DNA of 64,000 nt from contig NZ_POAF01000007.1 in NCBI RefSeq assembly GCF_003309065.1, positions 1 through 64,000 of the forward strand, read 5' to 3'. This DNA is from Glutamicibacter soli. GTDB taxonomy: Bacteria; Actinomycetota; Actinomycetes; Actinomycetales; Micrococcaceae. The notes beneath the pieces were generated by a model that saw only the letters and a program-made list of their open reading frames with translations, did no database searches and was not told where the DNA came from. Every line of letters starts with the position of its first letter. The stretch's first letter is position 1. Of this stretch, positions 17,605 through 25,890 are shown one piece after another. The position numbers were made by a program, and so were the translations under genes.

Positions 17605-17762
17605 TCTTTTAATTCAAATGTGCTACACATCCCAATTTCGCGGCCGAGCACGACACCCCGGGAGCGGAAACCCTTCCCCTTTGGTAGGACGTCAAAGTAT
17701 ATTGGCCAGTGACCGCCATCACAAAAGAAATGGGCGGCGAATCTGCGAACTGGAGGATGCAA

Positions 17763-19472
17763 ATGGGTGTGACCGAGGAATTCCGCACGGTACGGGATCA
17801 GCTGATCCAGTGGCGCGAGAACTACCAGCACGCCTGCGAGCATTTCTCCTGGCCGCGTTTCACCCATTTCAATTTCGGCTTCGACTGGTTCGACCAGGTT
17901 GCCGCCGACCCGCAGCGCGCCGACACCCCGGCACTGGTGATCACCGAGCTGGACGGCTCCTCGACCCGGCGCACTTGGCGCGAGCTGTCCGAGCGCTCGA
18001 CCCAGCTGGCCCGCTGGCTCAGCGATTCCGGGGTGCGCCGCTCGGATTCCATCGCGGTGATGCTGGGCAACCAGGTGGAGCTGTGGGAAACCATGCTGGC
18101 AGGCATCAAGCTCGGCGCCATCCTGGTCCCCTGCACCACGCAGCTGACCCCCGCGGACCTCAGCGACCGCATCCAGCGCGGACACGTCACCTGGGTCATC
18201 ACCAACGAAGCCGAGACCCCTAAGTTCGCCTCGCTGGAGGAGGACTTCACGCTGGTGCAGATCGGCGGCACCCCGGCCGAAGGAATCCTGTCCTACGCGG
18301 ATTCATTCACCGCGCCAACGGAGTTCACCCTGGAATCCCCGACCCGCGCCGAAGAACCGCTGCTGCGCTACTTCACCTCGGGCACCACCTCGCGGGCGAA
18401 GCTCGTGGAGCACACCCACGTGTCCTACCCGGTGGGGCACCTGAGCACCATGTTCTGGATCGGCTTGGAACCAGGCGACGTGCACCTGAACGTCGCCTCC
18501 CCCGGCTGGGCCAAACACGCGTGGTCCAACCTGTTCACCCCGTGGATCGCCGAGGCGACGGTCTTCGTCTACAACTACGAGCGCTTCGACGCCGGAGCAC
18601 TGATGGAGCAGATGGCCCGCGAGAAGGTCACCAGCTTCTGCGCCCCGCCCACCGTCTGGCGGCTGCTGATCCAGGCGGACCTGACCCAGCTGGCAACTCC
18701 CCCGGCCAAACTCGTCTCGGCCGGCGAACCGCTGAACGCCGAGGTCATCGACCAGGTGCAGCGTGCCTGGGGCCAAGTCATCCGCGACGGTTTCGGGCAG
18801 ACCGAAACCACCGTGCAGATCGCCAACCCGCCCGGAGAGCGAATCGTCATCGGGGCCATGGGCCGCCCGATGCCCGGCTACCAGGTGGTGCTGCGCGACC
18901 CGCTGACCGGGCAGGAATCGGACACCGGGGAGATCTGCCTGGTGACCGATCCGCGGCCGCTGGGACTGATGAACGGCTACTTCGAGGACGAGGAGAAAAC
19001 CGCGCAGGCATTCCACGGCGGGGTCTACCACACCGGGGACATCGCGGAGCGGGACGAGCACGGGGTGCTCACCTATGTGGGGCGCGCGGATGACGTATTC
19101 AAGTCCAGCGACTACAAGCTCAGCCCCTTCGAGCTGGAGTCGGTGCTGATCGAGCATCCGGGGGTCGGCGAGGCGGCGGTGGTTCCCGCGCCGGACGACC
19201 TGCGGCTGTCCGTGCCCAAGGCCTATGTGGTGCCGGCCGCCGGCTACACCGCCGGGGCTCAGCTGGCAGAGAGCATCCTTGCCTACTGCCGCGAGCATCT
19301 GGCCGCCTACAAGCGGATCCGCCGCGTGGAATTCGCTGAGCTGCCCAAAACCATCTCGGGCAAGATCCGCCGGGTGGAGCTGCGCCGGGCGGAGGAGGAA
19401 CGCCACCGCGGCGGCACCGCTCCGGGGACCGAATACCGCGACACGGATTTCCCCGGATTGAAATCCAGCTAG
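17763..19472 (+). CDS. Acyl-CoA synthetase (AMP-forming), paralogue 1
   Basis: 569 residues of the ANL superfamily, medium-chain acyl-CoA synthetase (MACS)-like. The AMP-binding motif is YFTSGTTSRAK; the A5-type motif reads DGFGQTETT; hinge and C-terminal motifs include YVGRADDVFKSSDYKLSP and the catalytic-lysine region PKTISGKIRRVELR. It activates a carboxylic acid via acyl-AMP and transfers it to CoA. ATG 17763 is chosen because GGAGG lies six nt before it and the N-terminus (MGVTEEFRTVRDQL) aligns with the paralogue at 21576; a GTG at 17709 would add 18 residues. The substrate is unknown. Confidence 0.92.
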   Translation: MGVTEEFRTVRDQLIQWRENYQHACEHFSWPRFTHFNFGFDWFDQVAADPQRADTPALVITELDGSSTRRTWRELSERSTQLARWLSDSGVRRSDSIAVMLGNQVELWETMLAGIKLGAILVPCTTQLTPADLSDRIQRGHVTWVITNEAETPKFASLEEDFTLVQIGGTPAEGILSYADSFTAPTEFTLESPTRAEEPLLRYFTSGTTSRAKLVEHTHVSYPVGHLSTMFWIGLEPGDVHLNVASPGWAKHAWSNLFTPWIAEATVFVYNYERFDAGALMEQMAREKVTSFCAPPTVWRLLIQADLTQLATPPAKLVSAGEPLNAEVIDQVQRAWGQVIRDGFGQTETTVQIANPPGERIVIGAMGRPMPGYQVVLRDPLTGQESDTGEICLVTDPRPLGLMNGYFEDEEKTAQAFHGGVYHTGDIAERDEHGVLTYVGRADDVFKSSDYKLSPFELESVLIEHPGVGEAAVVPAPDDLRLSVPKAYVVPAAGYTAGAQLAESILAYCREHLAAYKRIRRVEFAELPKTISGKIRRVELRRAEEERHRGGTAPGTEYRDTDFPGLKSS

Positions 19473-20344
19473 CCTGCCAGGAAGCCTCACGGATATCTCG
19501 ACAATCGAATAGCCTTCGGAAGTTGCCCTCAACTTTCGCGGCCGCTGGATTGCCTATGTTATCTACCATTTCGCATGAACCAGCGGTTGTCCAAAAATTA
19601 CACATGCCATGTCTAGCTATGCCTTTTCGGGCCAATTCATTTCAGAAAGATAACCGCACTACGTTATTCCCTCCATTTTGCAGGTCAAAAGACGCCGGCT
19701 TCACATTTACCCGTGTACCTATCAGTAGGTTTCAAAGATAGCTGGCAAGCGCCTGCGGAAGGGGTTGGTGCACACCTAAATGCAATTAGCTGAGTTCACG
19801 GGCAAGGTGCGAGTCCACGCATTGGAACAACATGAACACTGAACTGGATGGACATTCCCGGCATTTGCAGCAACCCTGCATTACCTTCGGAGCACTGCTG
19901 ACGCCATATTGCGCGTGCAGCACACATCCAATCGCAAGGAGATTGCAGGTTTCGTAGACAATCTTGCCACTCAATATGAATCCCAGACATACCCCTGTTC
20001 ACACGGGTCGTTTCCAGCGCATCATCGGATCTATACGTGGTGCCTCATACTCCCCCGACAGCGAAGCTCGCATTAAGCCCATGTGGGGATTTTTACTGGG
20101 CGCGAGTCGCTCTTGTTGCTGCTCCTGCAATTCCAGCTAATCGATTATGAAGTGCAGCGTCAACACAAACGCAGTCAGTTCATGCAATCCAAAACGTGGC
20201 TCCACTCCTAGCCGGCCCGAGCAGTTCGACGACTAAAGATGTTTCAATGTACCCCTCGTCACAATTCGGATGCACTTAAATTTATGACTGTGAAATTGCT
20301 ATGCTTCGATTCGTCGATCAGACGTTTACTTTTATGGGGGAAAA
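19473..20344. other. Long intergenic region
   Basis: About 870 bp with lower GC and no convincing gene on either strand. A minus-strand Cys-rich frame (19786-19974) was considered and not supported. The last 60 bp should hold the promoter of the Lys-rich secreted protein. Degenerate DNA is the simplest reading. Confidence 0.5.
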
Positions 20345-21118
20345 TTGAAGAAGAGGTTTTTCGCGCCCTTCGTTGCACTTGCAGCATCGGGCGCATTAAT
20401 TCTGGGCGGCGTGGCACCTGCTAACGCAGCTCAGCCGCTCGCAACATCAACGTACAGCGTTCAAGCCGCAAAGCCAACGCCTGATAACGTCACGATAAGC
20501 AAGATCAAAACGGTAAAGGCCAACAAGAAGTCCAAGAAAGCTACCGTCAAGCCAGTAGTCAAGTCATCCGGCAAGGTGAAGGTGACATCGAAAAAGATCA
20601 CTGTCAAACAAGGCAAAAAGACGATAGTTAAAAACAAGGACAGTGCCAGCCTGAAGGCAGGAAAATACACCGTTACTACGACCGCAAAGTACAAGACTTG
20701 GAGCAACAAGACCACAACGAAAAATGTCAAGACGAAGAAGCTCGTCTCTGATGGGACCAAACCCGTCAAAATGAACTGCAAGGTCGCTAAAATCGAGCCC
20801 CAGTACTTCGAAGGTTTCTTTATCGATCTCTTGCATTTGGAATGCACCGGCGACTTCGATGGCACCTACACCGCTCGCGCTGGCTATGTCTGGGACATCG
20901 ATGAAAACTGGCCAATTGCTGGAGACATGATATGGGGCGAGTCGTTCCCCGAAGAACCATACATCCGCTCGGTGCTCGGGCTGAAGTTCACAACAACGGT
21001 ATATCCGTTAGAAAAGAACGTGTACAAGACCACAGTCACGAAGAAATCGACGACCTCCAAAATCTGGTCTAAGGAAAAGTCGAAGAGCTTGAAGCAAACT
21101 CTTGTCGTGAAGAAATAG
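20345..21118 (+). CDS. Secreted lysine-rich protein of unknown function
   Basis: 257 residues from a TTG start preceded by GGGGG four nt upstream. A clear Sec signal peptide (KKRFFAPFVALAASGALILG) ends near APANAA. The mature part up to about residue 145 is extremely Lys/Thr/Val-rich with pseudo-repeats of VK and TTK, reminiscent of beta-rich wall-associated domains. The C-terminal half holds two Cys (MNCKVAK and LECTGD) and acidic and aromatic segments before a second Lys-rich tail. No family is recognised. GC is lower than in its neighbours. A dedicated terminator follows, so it is monocistronic between the two acyl-CoA synthetases. Confidence 0.8.
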   Translation: MKKRFFAPFVALAASGALILGGVAPANAAQPLATSTYSVQAAKPTPDNVTISKIKTVKANKKSKKATVKPVVKSSGKVKVTSKKITVKQGKKTIVKNKDSASLKAGKYTVTTTAKYKTWSNKTTTKNVKTKKLVSDGTKPVKMNCKVAKIEPQYFEGFFIDLLHLECTGDFDGTYTARAGYVWDIDENWPIAGDMIWGESFPEEPYIRSVLGLKFTTTVYPLEKNVYKTTVTKKSTTSKIWSKEKSKSLKQTLVVKK

Positions 21119-21133
21119 TCTACTGAAATAATG

Positions 21134-21170
21134 GAGGGCGTTCGCCGATGGAATCAAGCGAACGCCCTTC
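21134..21170 (+). terminator. Terminator after Lys-rich secreted protein
   Basis: GAGGGCGTTCGC (21134-21145) pairs with GCGAACGCCCTTC (21158-21170) across a 12-nt loop, followed by ATCATTTTGA, 15 nt after the stop codon. Confidence 0.85.
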
Positions 21171-21575
21171 ATCATTTTGATGTGTAATGTTCTCTTGCGG
21201 CTCCTTCAGCAAGAGAGAATGTCCCGAGACCTTCGTTTGCATTGCGTCCCCAGCACTTATGCCCGAGAGACTCAATCAAACGTAATTGTTACCAATTAGA
21301 TCTATTGCTACACCAGGATGAACAAGCTTATTGCCGGTTCAGCTTGGCAGTTCTTGCCTCAACGTGGTTCCCAATTCTAAACGCTTTCCAAATCGCTTCA
21401 GTTCTAGTTTTGAGGATTGTTGATGCACCGCGAATTGATCAATATTGCACGTGTTGCGCAAGTCGACCGCACAACCTGACGAAACAATTCGTCCAAAGTT
21501 AGCACCAGAGTATATTGATCAAGGAAACGTTCACCCTGTTCACCGTGCAGTCTAGCTGCCGCCGAAAGGACTCTG
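21171..21575. other. Intergenic region upstream of second acyl-CoA synthetase
   Basis: About 400 bp, AT-richer. A small inverted repeat TTCTCTTGC/GCAAGAGAGAA lies near 21190-21214. No gene is supported. The promoter of the downstream synthetase should lie here. Confidence 0.5.
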
Positions 21576-23288
21576 ATGAGTAACACCGAGAAGTTCCGTG
21601 CGGCGCGCGACCTCCTCCTGGCCCACCGCGACGACTACGCCGGTGCGCGCAAGGCCTTCAGCTGGCCGCAGTTCGAGGACTTCAACTTCGCCTACGACTG
21701 GTTCGACGCGGTGGCCAAGGATCCGGCCCGCGCGGACGCCCCGGCGCTGATCCTCACCGAGCCGGACGGCAGCAGCGCCCGCTACAGCTGGGCCGAGCTG
21801 TCGCGGCGCTCCACCCAGGTGGCGCGCTGGCTCTCGGAGAACGGGTTCAAGCGCCAGGACACCATGATCGTGATGCTCGGCAACGAGGTCGCGCTGTGGG
21901 AGATCATGCTCGCGGGCATGAAGCTGGGCGCCATCATCATCCCCTCCACCACGCAGCTGACCAGCGTGGACCTGGCCGACCGCATCGAACGCGGCAAGGC
22001 CAACTGGATCGTCACCAGCTACGATCAGCTGCCCAAGCTTGAGCAGGTGCCCGGCGACTACACCACCGTCCAGGTGCGCGGCGAAGCACGTGAAGGCACC
22101 CTGCACTTCGACGACTCGCGCCAGGCCCCGGCGGACTTCGCGCTGGACACCCCCACGCGCGCGGACGAGACCCTGCTGCTCTACTTCACCTCCGGCACCA
22201 CCTCGCAGGCCAAGCTGGTGCAGCACACCCACGTGTCCTACCCGGTGGGCCACCTGGCGACCATGTACTGGATCGGACTGGAACCGGGCGACGTGCACCT
22301 GAACGTCGCCTCCCCGGGCTGGGGCAAGCACGCATGGTCCAACTTCTTCGGCCCGTGGATCGCCGAGGCGACGGTGTTCGTCTACAACTACGAGCGCTTC
22401 GACCCCAAGGCGCTGATGCACCAGATGGATGTCGAGAACGTCACCAGCTTCTGCGCCCCGCCCACGGTGTGGCGCTACCTCATCCAGGCCGACCTCTCCG
22501 TGCTGCGCACTCCCCCGCGCAAGCTCGTCTCCGCCGGCGAGCCGCTGAACCGGGAGGTCATCGAGCAGGTGCGCAACGCCTGGGGCCAGGTCATCCGCGA
22601 CGGCTACGGGCAGACCGAAACCACCGTGCAGATCGCCAACCCTCCGGGAGAGCCGGTCAAGGTGGGCGCCATGGGGCGCCCGATGCCCGGGTACGAGATC
22701 GAGCTGCGCAACCCGACCACCGGCCAGCTGGCGGAAGTCGGCGAGATCTGCCTGCGGCTGGACCCGCGGCCGGTGGGCCTGATGAAGGGCTACTTCGAGG
22801 ACCAGGCGAAAACCGATCAGGCCACCCGCGGCGGGGTCTACCATACCGGGGACATCGCCGAACGCGACGCCGAGGGTGTGCTGACCTATGTAGGCCGCGC
22901 GGACGACGTGTTCAAGTCCAGCGACTACAAGCTCAGCCCCTTCGAGCTGGAATCGGTGGTGCTGGAGCACCCGGCGGTCGCCGAGGCCGCCGTGGTCCCC
23001 TCGCCGGATCCGATGAAGCTGTCGGTCCCGAAGGTGTTCGTGGTTCTGGCGCCGGGCCATGAGCCGAGCGCCGAGACCGCCGAAAGCATCCTGGGCTACT
23101 GCCGCGTGAACCTTGCCCCGTACAAGCGCATCCGCCGCCTGGAATTCTCCGAGCTGCCCAAAACCATCTCTGGCAAGATCCGGCGCGTGGAGCTGCGCCT
23201 GGCCGAAAGCGACCAGCACGCCAAGGGCCAGGTGCCGCCGAAGGAGTACCGGGACACCGATTTCCCGTCGCTGAAGTCCCTGGGCTGA
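21576..23288 (+). CDS. Acyl-CoA synthetase (AMP-forming), paralogue 2
   Basis: 570 residues, very similar along its whole length to the synthetase at 17763-19472: same motifs YFTSGTTSQAK, DGYGQTETT, YVGRADDVFKSSDYKLSP and PKTISGKIRRVELR. It belongs to the ANL superfamily and forms acyl-AMP then acyl-CoA. The ATG follows CGAAAGGA by eight nt. The two copies are separated by 2.1 kb and an unrelated secreted-protein gene, indicating an old local duplication with later insertion or divergence. The substrate is not evident. A strong terminator follows at once. Confidence 0.93.
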   Translation: MSNTEKFRAARDLLLAHRDDYAGARKAFSWPQFEDFNFAYDWFDAVAKDPARADAPALILTEPDGSSARYSWAELSRRSTQVARWLSENGFKRQDTMIVMLGNEVALWEIMLAGMKLGAIIIPSTTQLTSVDLADRIERGKANWIVTSYDQLPKLEQVPGDYTTVQVRGEAREGTLHFDDSRQAPADFALDTPTRADETLLLYFTSGTTSQAKLVQHTHVSYPVGHLATMYWIGLEPGDVHLNVASPGWGKHAWSNFFGPWIAEATVFVYNYERFDPKALMHQMDVENVTSFCAPPTVWRYLIQADLSVLRTPPRKLVSAGEPLNREVIEQVRNAWGQVIRDGYGQTETTVQIANPPGEPVKVGAMGRPMPGYEIELRNPTTGQLAEVGEICLRLDPRPVGLMKGYFEDQAKTDQATRGGVYHTGDIAERDAEGVLTYVGRADDVFKSSDYKLSPFELESVVLEHPAVAEAAVVPSPDPMKLSVPKVFVVLAPGHEPSAETAESILGYCRVNLAPYKRIRRLEFSELPKTISGKIRRVELRLAESDQHAKGQVPPKEYRDTDFPSLKSLG

Positions 23289-23302
23289 GCCCGGGACGGC
23301 GC

Positions 23303-23351
23303 AAAACCCGAGGGACTCGGACAGCTTAGCTGTCCGAGCCCTTCGGGTTTT
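23303..23351 (+). terminator. Terminator after second acyl-CoA synthetase
   Basis: A long near-perfect hairpin: AAAACCCGAGGGACTCGGACAG from 23303 pairs with CTGTCCGAGCCCTTCGGGTTTT ending at 23351, with T-run on both strands, so it could also serve the convergent gene ending at 23374. Confidence 0.9.
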
Positions 23352-23373
23352 GTATGCGAAATTCGGGGTGCGG

Positions 23374-24564
23374 CTACTTGCCGCGCGCCTTCACCGCGCC
23401 CAGGATTCCCTTGCCCAGGTAGAACAGGCCGTCGGCGTAGCAAGCGATCATCAGCAGGTTGCGCAGCGGCTTGGGAACCGAAGACAGCTTGGAGCACTTG
23501 GCTAGCGCCAGATGGGCCAGCGCCCCGGAGCCCAGCACCGCCAGGCTGGAGGTGATCAGCGCCTTCGGGCCCCAGCCGCCGCGGTAGAGCAGCTTGGCCA
23601 GGCCGGTGGCTTCGCGTTCGTGCTCGGCCAGGGCGGCCTTGATGGTCTTGACCGGGCCGCCGGTGGCGACCACGCGGATGTTCTCCGGCAGCGGCTTGCC
23701 CGTCAGGTAGTCCACGCTGCGCGGATCGAAGCCCAGCAGGGCCACGAAGCGCTTGAAGTTCTTCAGGCTGCCCGGCGCCTTGACCAGCGCGAGCGCCTCC
23801 TGCAGCTTTGGCTGGTCGCTGAGGAATTCGCCCAGGGTCTGGTCGTCCACCGCTTCCCAGCCCAGCAGCGAGAATTCCAGCTCGGCCAGCCGCTGCGCGG
23901 CCGGGCTGCCGGCTTCCGGCTCGATGATCATGGTGCGTTCCAGATCCACGTGGTAGTGCACGGCCTTCGGGAAGAAGTCGCGCCGGGAGCCGGCACCGGT
24001 GACCAGGGCGCTGAGCGTGTTCCCGTTGCGGGTCAGCGAGAGGAACGGGCGGTTTGAGCGCGCGATGGTCGCGGTGGACACCGGCTCGGCGGACATGGCC
24101 ATCAGCCCGGTGCCGTGGTTCCAGAAGGTCAGCACGTTCTCCTCCAGCCCGGAGGCGGCCACGAGCTCGGAGCCCTTGAGCTTGCGCCCGTGGACCAGCT
24201 CGGTGGTGGACCCGTAGTCGCCCAGCAGGTCCTCATCCGGGGTCGGGCCGTCGATTTCCTCGCCGTCCAGCAGCACGTAGTCGGCTTCGGTGGAGTTCTT
24301 CAGCTCGTGCACCAGCTTGGTGACCCGGGAGCCTTCGCGCAGCTTGCCCTTGGCGTCCACGCGGTAGAGCACCGCGTCGCGGGCGGGGCTGACCGTGGCG
24401 ATCTGCGCGCAGACCTCGGTGGCGTGCTCGCGTTCAACGGTGCCGCCGACAAAGCCCAGCAGGCGCCGGTCGGCCAGGGCGGTGCGCACCACCTCGGCCG
24501 CGTCGGGCCTGTCGCCCAGGAAAATGAACTCGATGTTGAGGTAGCTGAACTCGCTGGAATCCAC
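23374..24564 (-). CDS. Conserved unknown protein with C-terminal hydrophobic segment, paralogue A
   Basis: 396 residues, no recognised domain. The N-terminal 280 residues are soluble-looking mixed alpha/beta. About residues 330-390 hold one or two hydrophobic helices (PKALITSSLAVLGSGALAHL; NLLMIACYADGLFYLGKGIL), suggesting C-terminal membrane anchoring. It shares layout and short blocks with the next gene upstream: an LGFDPRSVDYL versus FGHDPESARYL block just before the membrane part. No catalytic motif is obvious. It lies about 100 bp downstream of its paralogue in the same direction, so the two may be co-expressed. Confidence 0.75.
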   Translation of the reverse strand: MDSSEFSYLNIEFIFLGDRPDAAEVVRTALADRRLLGFVGGTVEREHATEVCAQIATVSPARDAVLYRVDAKGKLREGSRVTKLVHELKNSTEADYVLLDGEEIDGPTPDEDLLGDYGSTTELVHGRKLKGSELVAASGLEENVLTFWNHGTGLMAMSAEPVSTATIARSNRPFLSLTRNGNTLSALVTGAGSRRDFFPKAVHYHVDLERTMIIEPEAGSPAAQRLAELEFSLLGWEAVDDQTLGEFLSDQPKLQEALALVKAPGSLKNFKRFVALLGFDPRSVDYLTGKPLPENIRVVATGGPVKTIKAALAEHEREATGLAKLLYRGGWGPKALITSSLAVLGSGALAHLALAKCSKLSSVPKPLRNLLMIACYADGLFYLGKGILGAVKARGK

Positions 24565-24619
24565 GAAGGTAAACCCCTTTGGGATGGGTGGGACTGGTGC
24601 TTAGCTTCAATCATAGGCG

Positions 24620-24639
24620 CGCGGCGGGCGCCCGCCGCG
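24620..24639. terminator. Perfect GC palindrome between the two paralogues
   Basis: CGCGGCGGG CG CCCGCCGCG is a 20-bp perfect palindrome 25 nt after the stop of the 24664-25890 gene (minus strand). It may act as a terminator or attenuator; no T-run is present. Confidence 0.4.
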
Positions 24640-24663
24640 GATTTGCCCCGCCGCAGGCCGCCG

Positions 24664-25890
24664 CTAGCGCCGGCGCATACCCCGCACCCAGCGCACCGCG
24701 CCGAACACCACGTTGCCCGCGGCATCCACATAGCCGACCGCAAGGATTACGACAACCAGCCAGGCAGCCACCCAGGGCCGGTCCCAATCAGTGGCGGCGA
24801 GCATCAGCGAGAAGACCAGCGCCTCGATAAGGCCCCAGCACAGCTGCAGCCACGGTTTCCAGGACATCGAATTGAACCAGCGCGGGGCGGCACTGCTCTT
24901 GCGGGCCTCCATCGCCACGGCCCGGCCCAGGGCCTTGCCGAAGCCCATCGGCTGAATCGATCTCGAGCCCTCGGGCGCGCCGGCCTGGACAAGGTACCGC
25001 GCTGACTCGGGGTCGTGGCCGAAGGCGGCAAGCACCTGCTCAGCAGCCTGCCGGCTTCCGGCGCCGGTGAGCACGCGCTTGAGGATCTCGATATGCTCGC
25101 CAGAGACCTTCATCGAGGCCAGGTGGTCCAGTTCCGCGGGATCGGTGGCGAAGTAGTGGGTTTCCAGCAGCTGCAGCTGCGCCCGGGCGGCGCTTCCGGC
25201 CGCAGGCTGCACCGCCGGGCTGGCGGCCACCGGCCAGATATGCACCCAGGCCGGTTCCCCGGAGAGCTTGGAGCTCTGCTGCGGGAACCAGAAGCTGGCC
25301 GTATAGCGCGGGCCGCAGCGGCTGATCATGACGGCCGGATACTGGTCCGCGCCGGGGTACCCGCCGACCAGGAACCCGTCATGCACGGCGATGGAGGTGC
25401 GCTCCGGGTCCTCGGAGAGCAGCAGGTCCCACTCGGTCTTGGAGGCCGCGGCCAGTAACTGCATGTCAGCCTCGGTCAGCGCCCCGGCAAGCAGCGTGTG
25501 CCCGGGCGGCATCTGCTCGAGGCGCTCATCCTGGATCGGTTCACCGCTTTGGACCTCATAGTCGTCCTGATCCGCGTACAGCGCACCGGTGCCGAGCTTC
25601 AGCGCCAGGGCGAAGTCCTCCACCTGCTGCCCCAACCGGGTGCTCCCGTCGGCGTTGGCCAGCAGGATCAGCCCCTCGGGATCCACCGCGATGCCGACCT
25701 CGATGAGCACCAGCCCGTTCCACGGCACTGCTTCGGAGACCAGGGAAATGGCCTCCCGCTCCGCCAGGACGCGGCGCACCGCGCCTTCGGCATCCAGGCC
25801 TTCGGTGTCCTCGAAGATAAGAGTCAGGGCGGCGACCAGCGTTTCGGACTGGACGCCGCCCTGTGGCGACTCGTGGCTACTTCTTGCCAA
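24664..25890 (-). CDS. Conserved unknown protein with C-terminal membrane helices, paralogue B
   Basis: 408 residues from a TTG at 25890, the only in-frame start near the beginning; it overlaps the end of ffh by 14 nt with GAGAAG upstream, implying co-transcription with ffh. Residues 1-300 are soluble-looking; residues about 345-400 contain two hydrophobic helices (LCWGLIEALVFSLMLAA; WVAAWLVVVILAVGYV) and a basic tail. The FGHDPESARYL block and overall plan match the protein encoded at 23374-24564, so they are distant paralogues. No function is recognised. Coupling to ffh hints at a membrane or secretion-related setting, but that is only context. Confidence 0.7.
   Translation of the reverse strand: MARSSHESPQGGVQSETLVAALTLIFEDTEGLDAEGAVRRVLAEREAISLVSEAVPWNGLVLIEVGIAVDPEGLILLANADGSTRLGQQVEDFALALKLGTGALYADQDDYEVQSGEPIQDERLEQMPPGHTLLAGALTEADMQLLAAASKTEWDLLLSEDPERTSIAVHDGFLVGGYPGADQYPAVMISRCGPRYTASFWFPQQSSKLSGEPAWVHIWPVAASPAVQPAAGSAARAQLQLLETHYFATDPAELDHLASMKVSGEHIEILKRVLTGAGSRQAAEQVLAAFGHDPESARYLVQAGAPEGSRSIQPMGFGKALGRAVAMEARKSSAAPRWFNSMSWKPWLQLCWGLIEALVFSLMLAATDWDRPWVAAWLVVVILAVGYVDAAGNVVFGAVRWVRGMRRR

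Noticed and set aside
19786-20002. Cys-rich minus-strand frame resembling a WhiB-type cluster
   Set aside because: The Cys spacing (CCKCREC) does not fit the WhiB C-x2-C-x5-C pattern and the conserved tryptophan motif is missing.
21552-23219. Very long open frame antisense to the second acyl-CoA synthetase
   Set aside because: Long antisense frames are expected in high-GC coding DNA; it is the shadow of a clearly functional gene.
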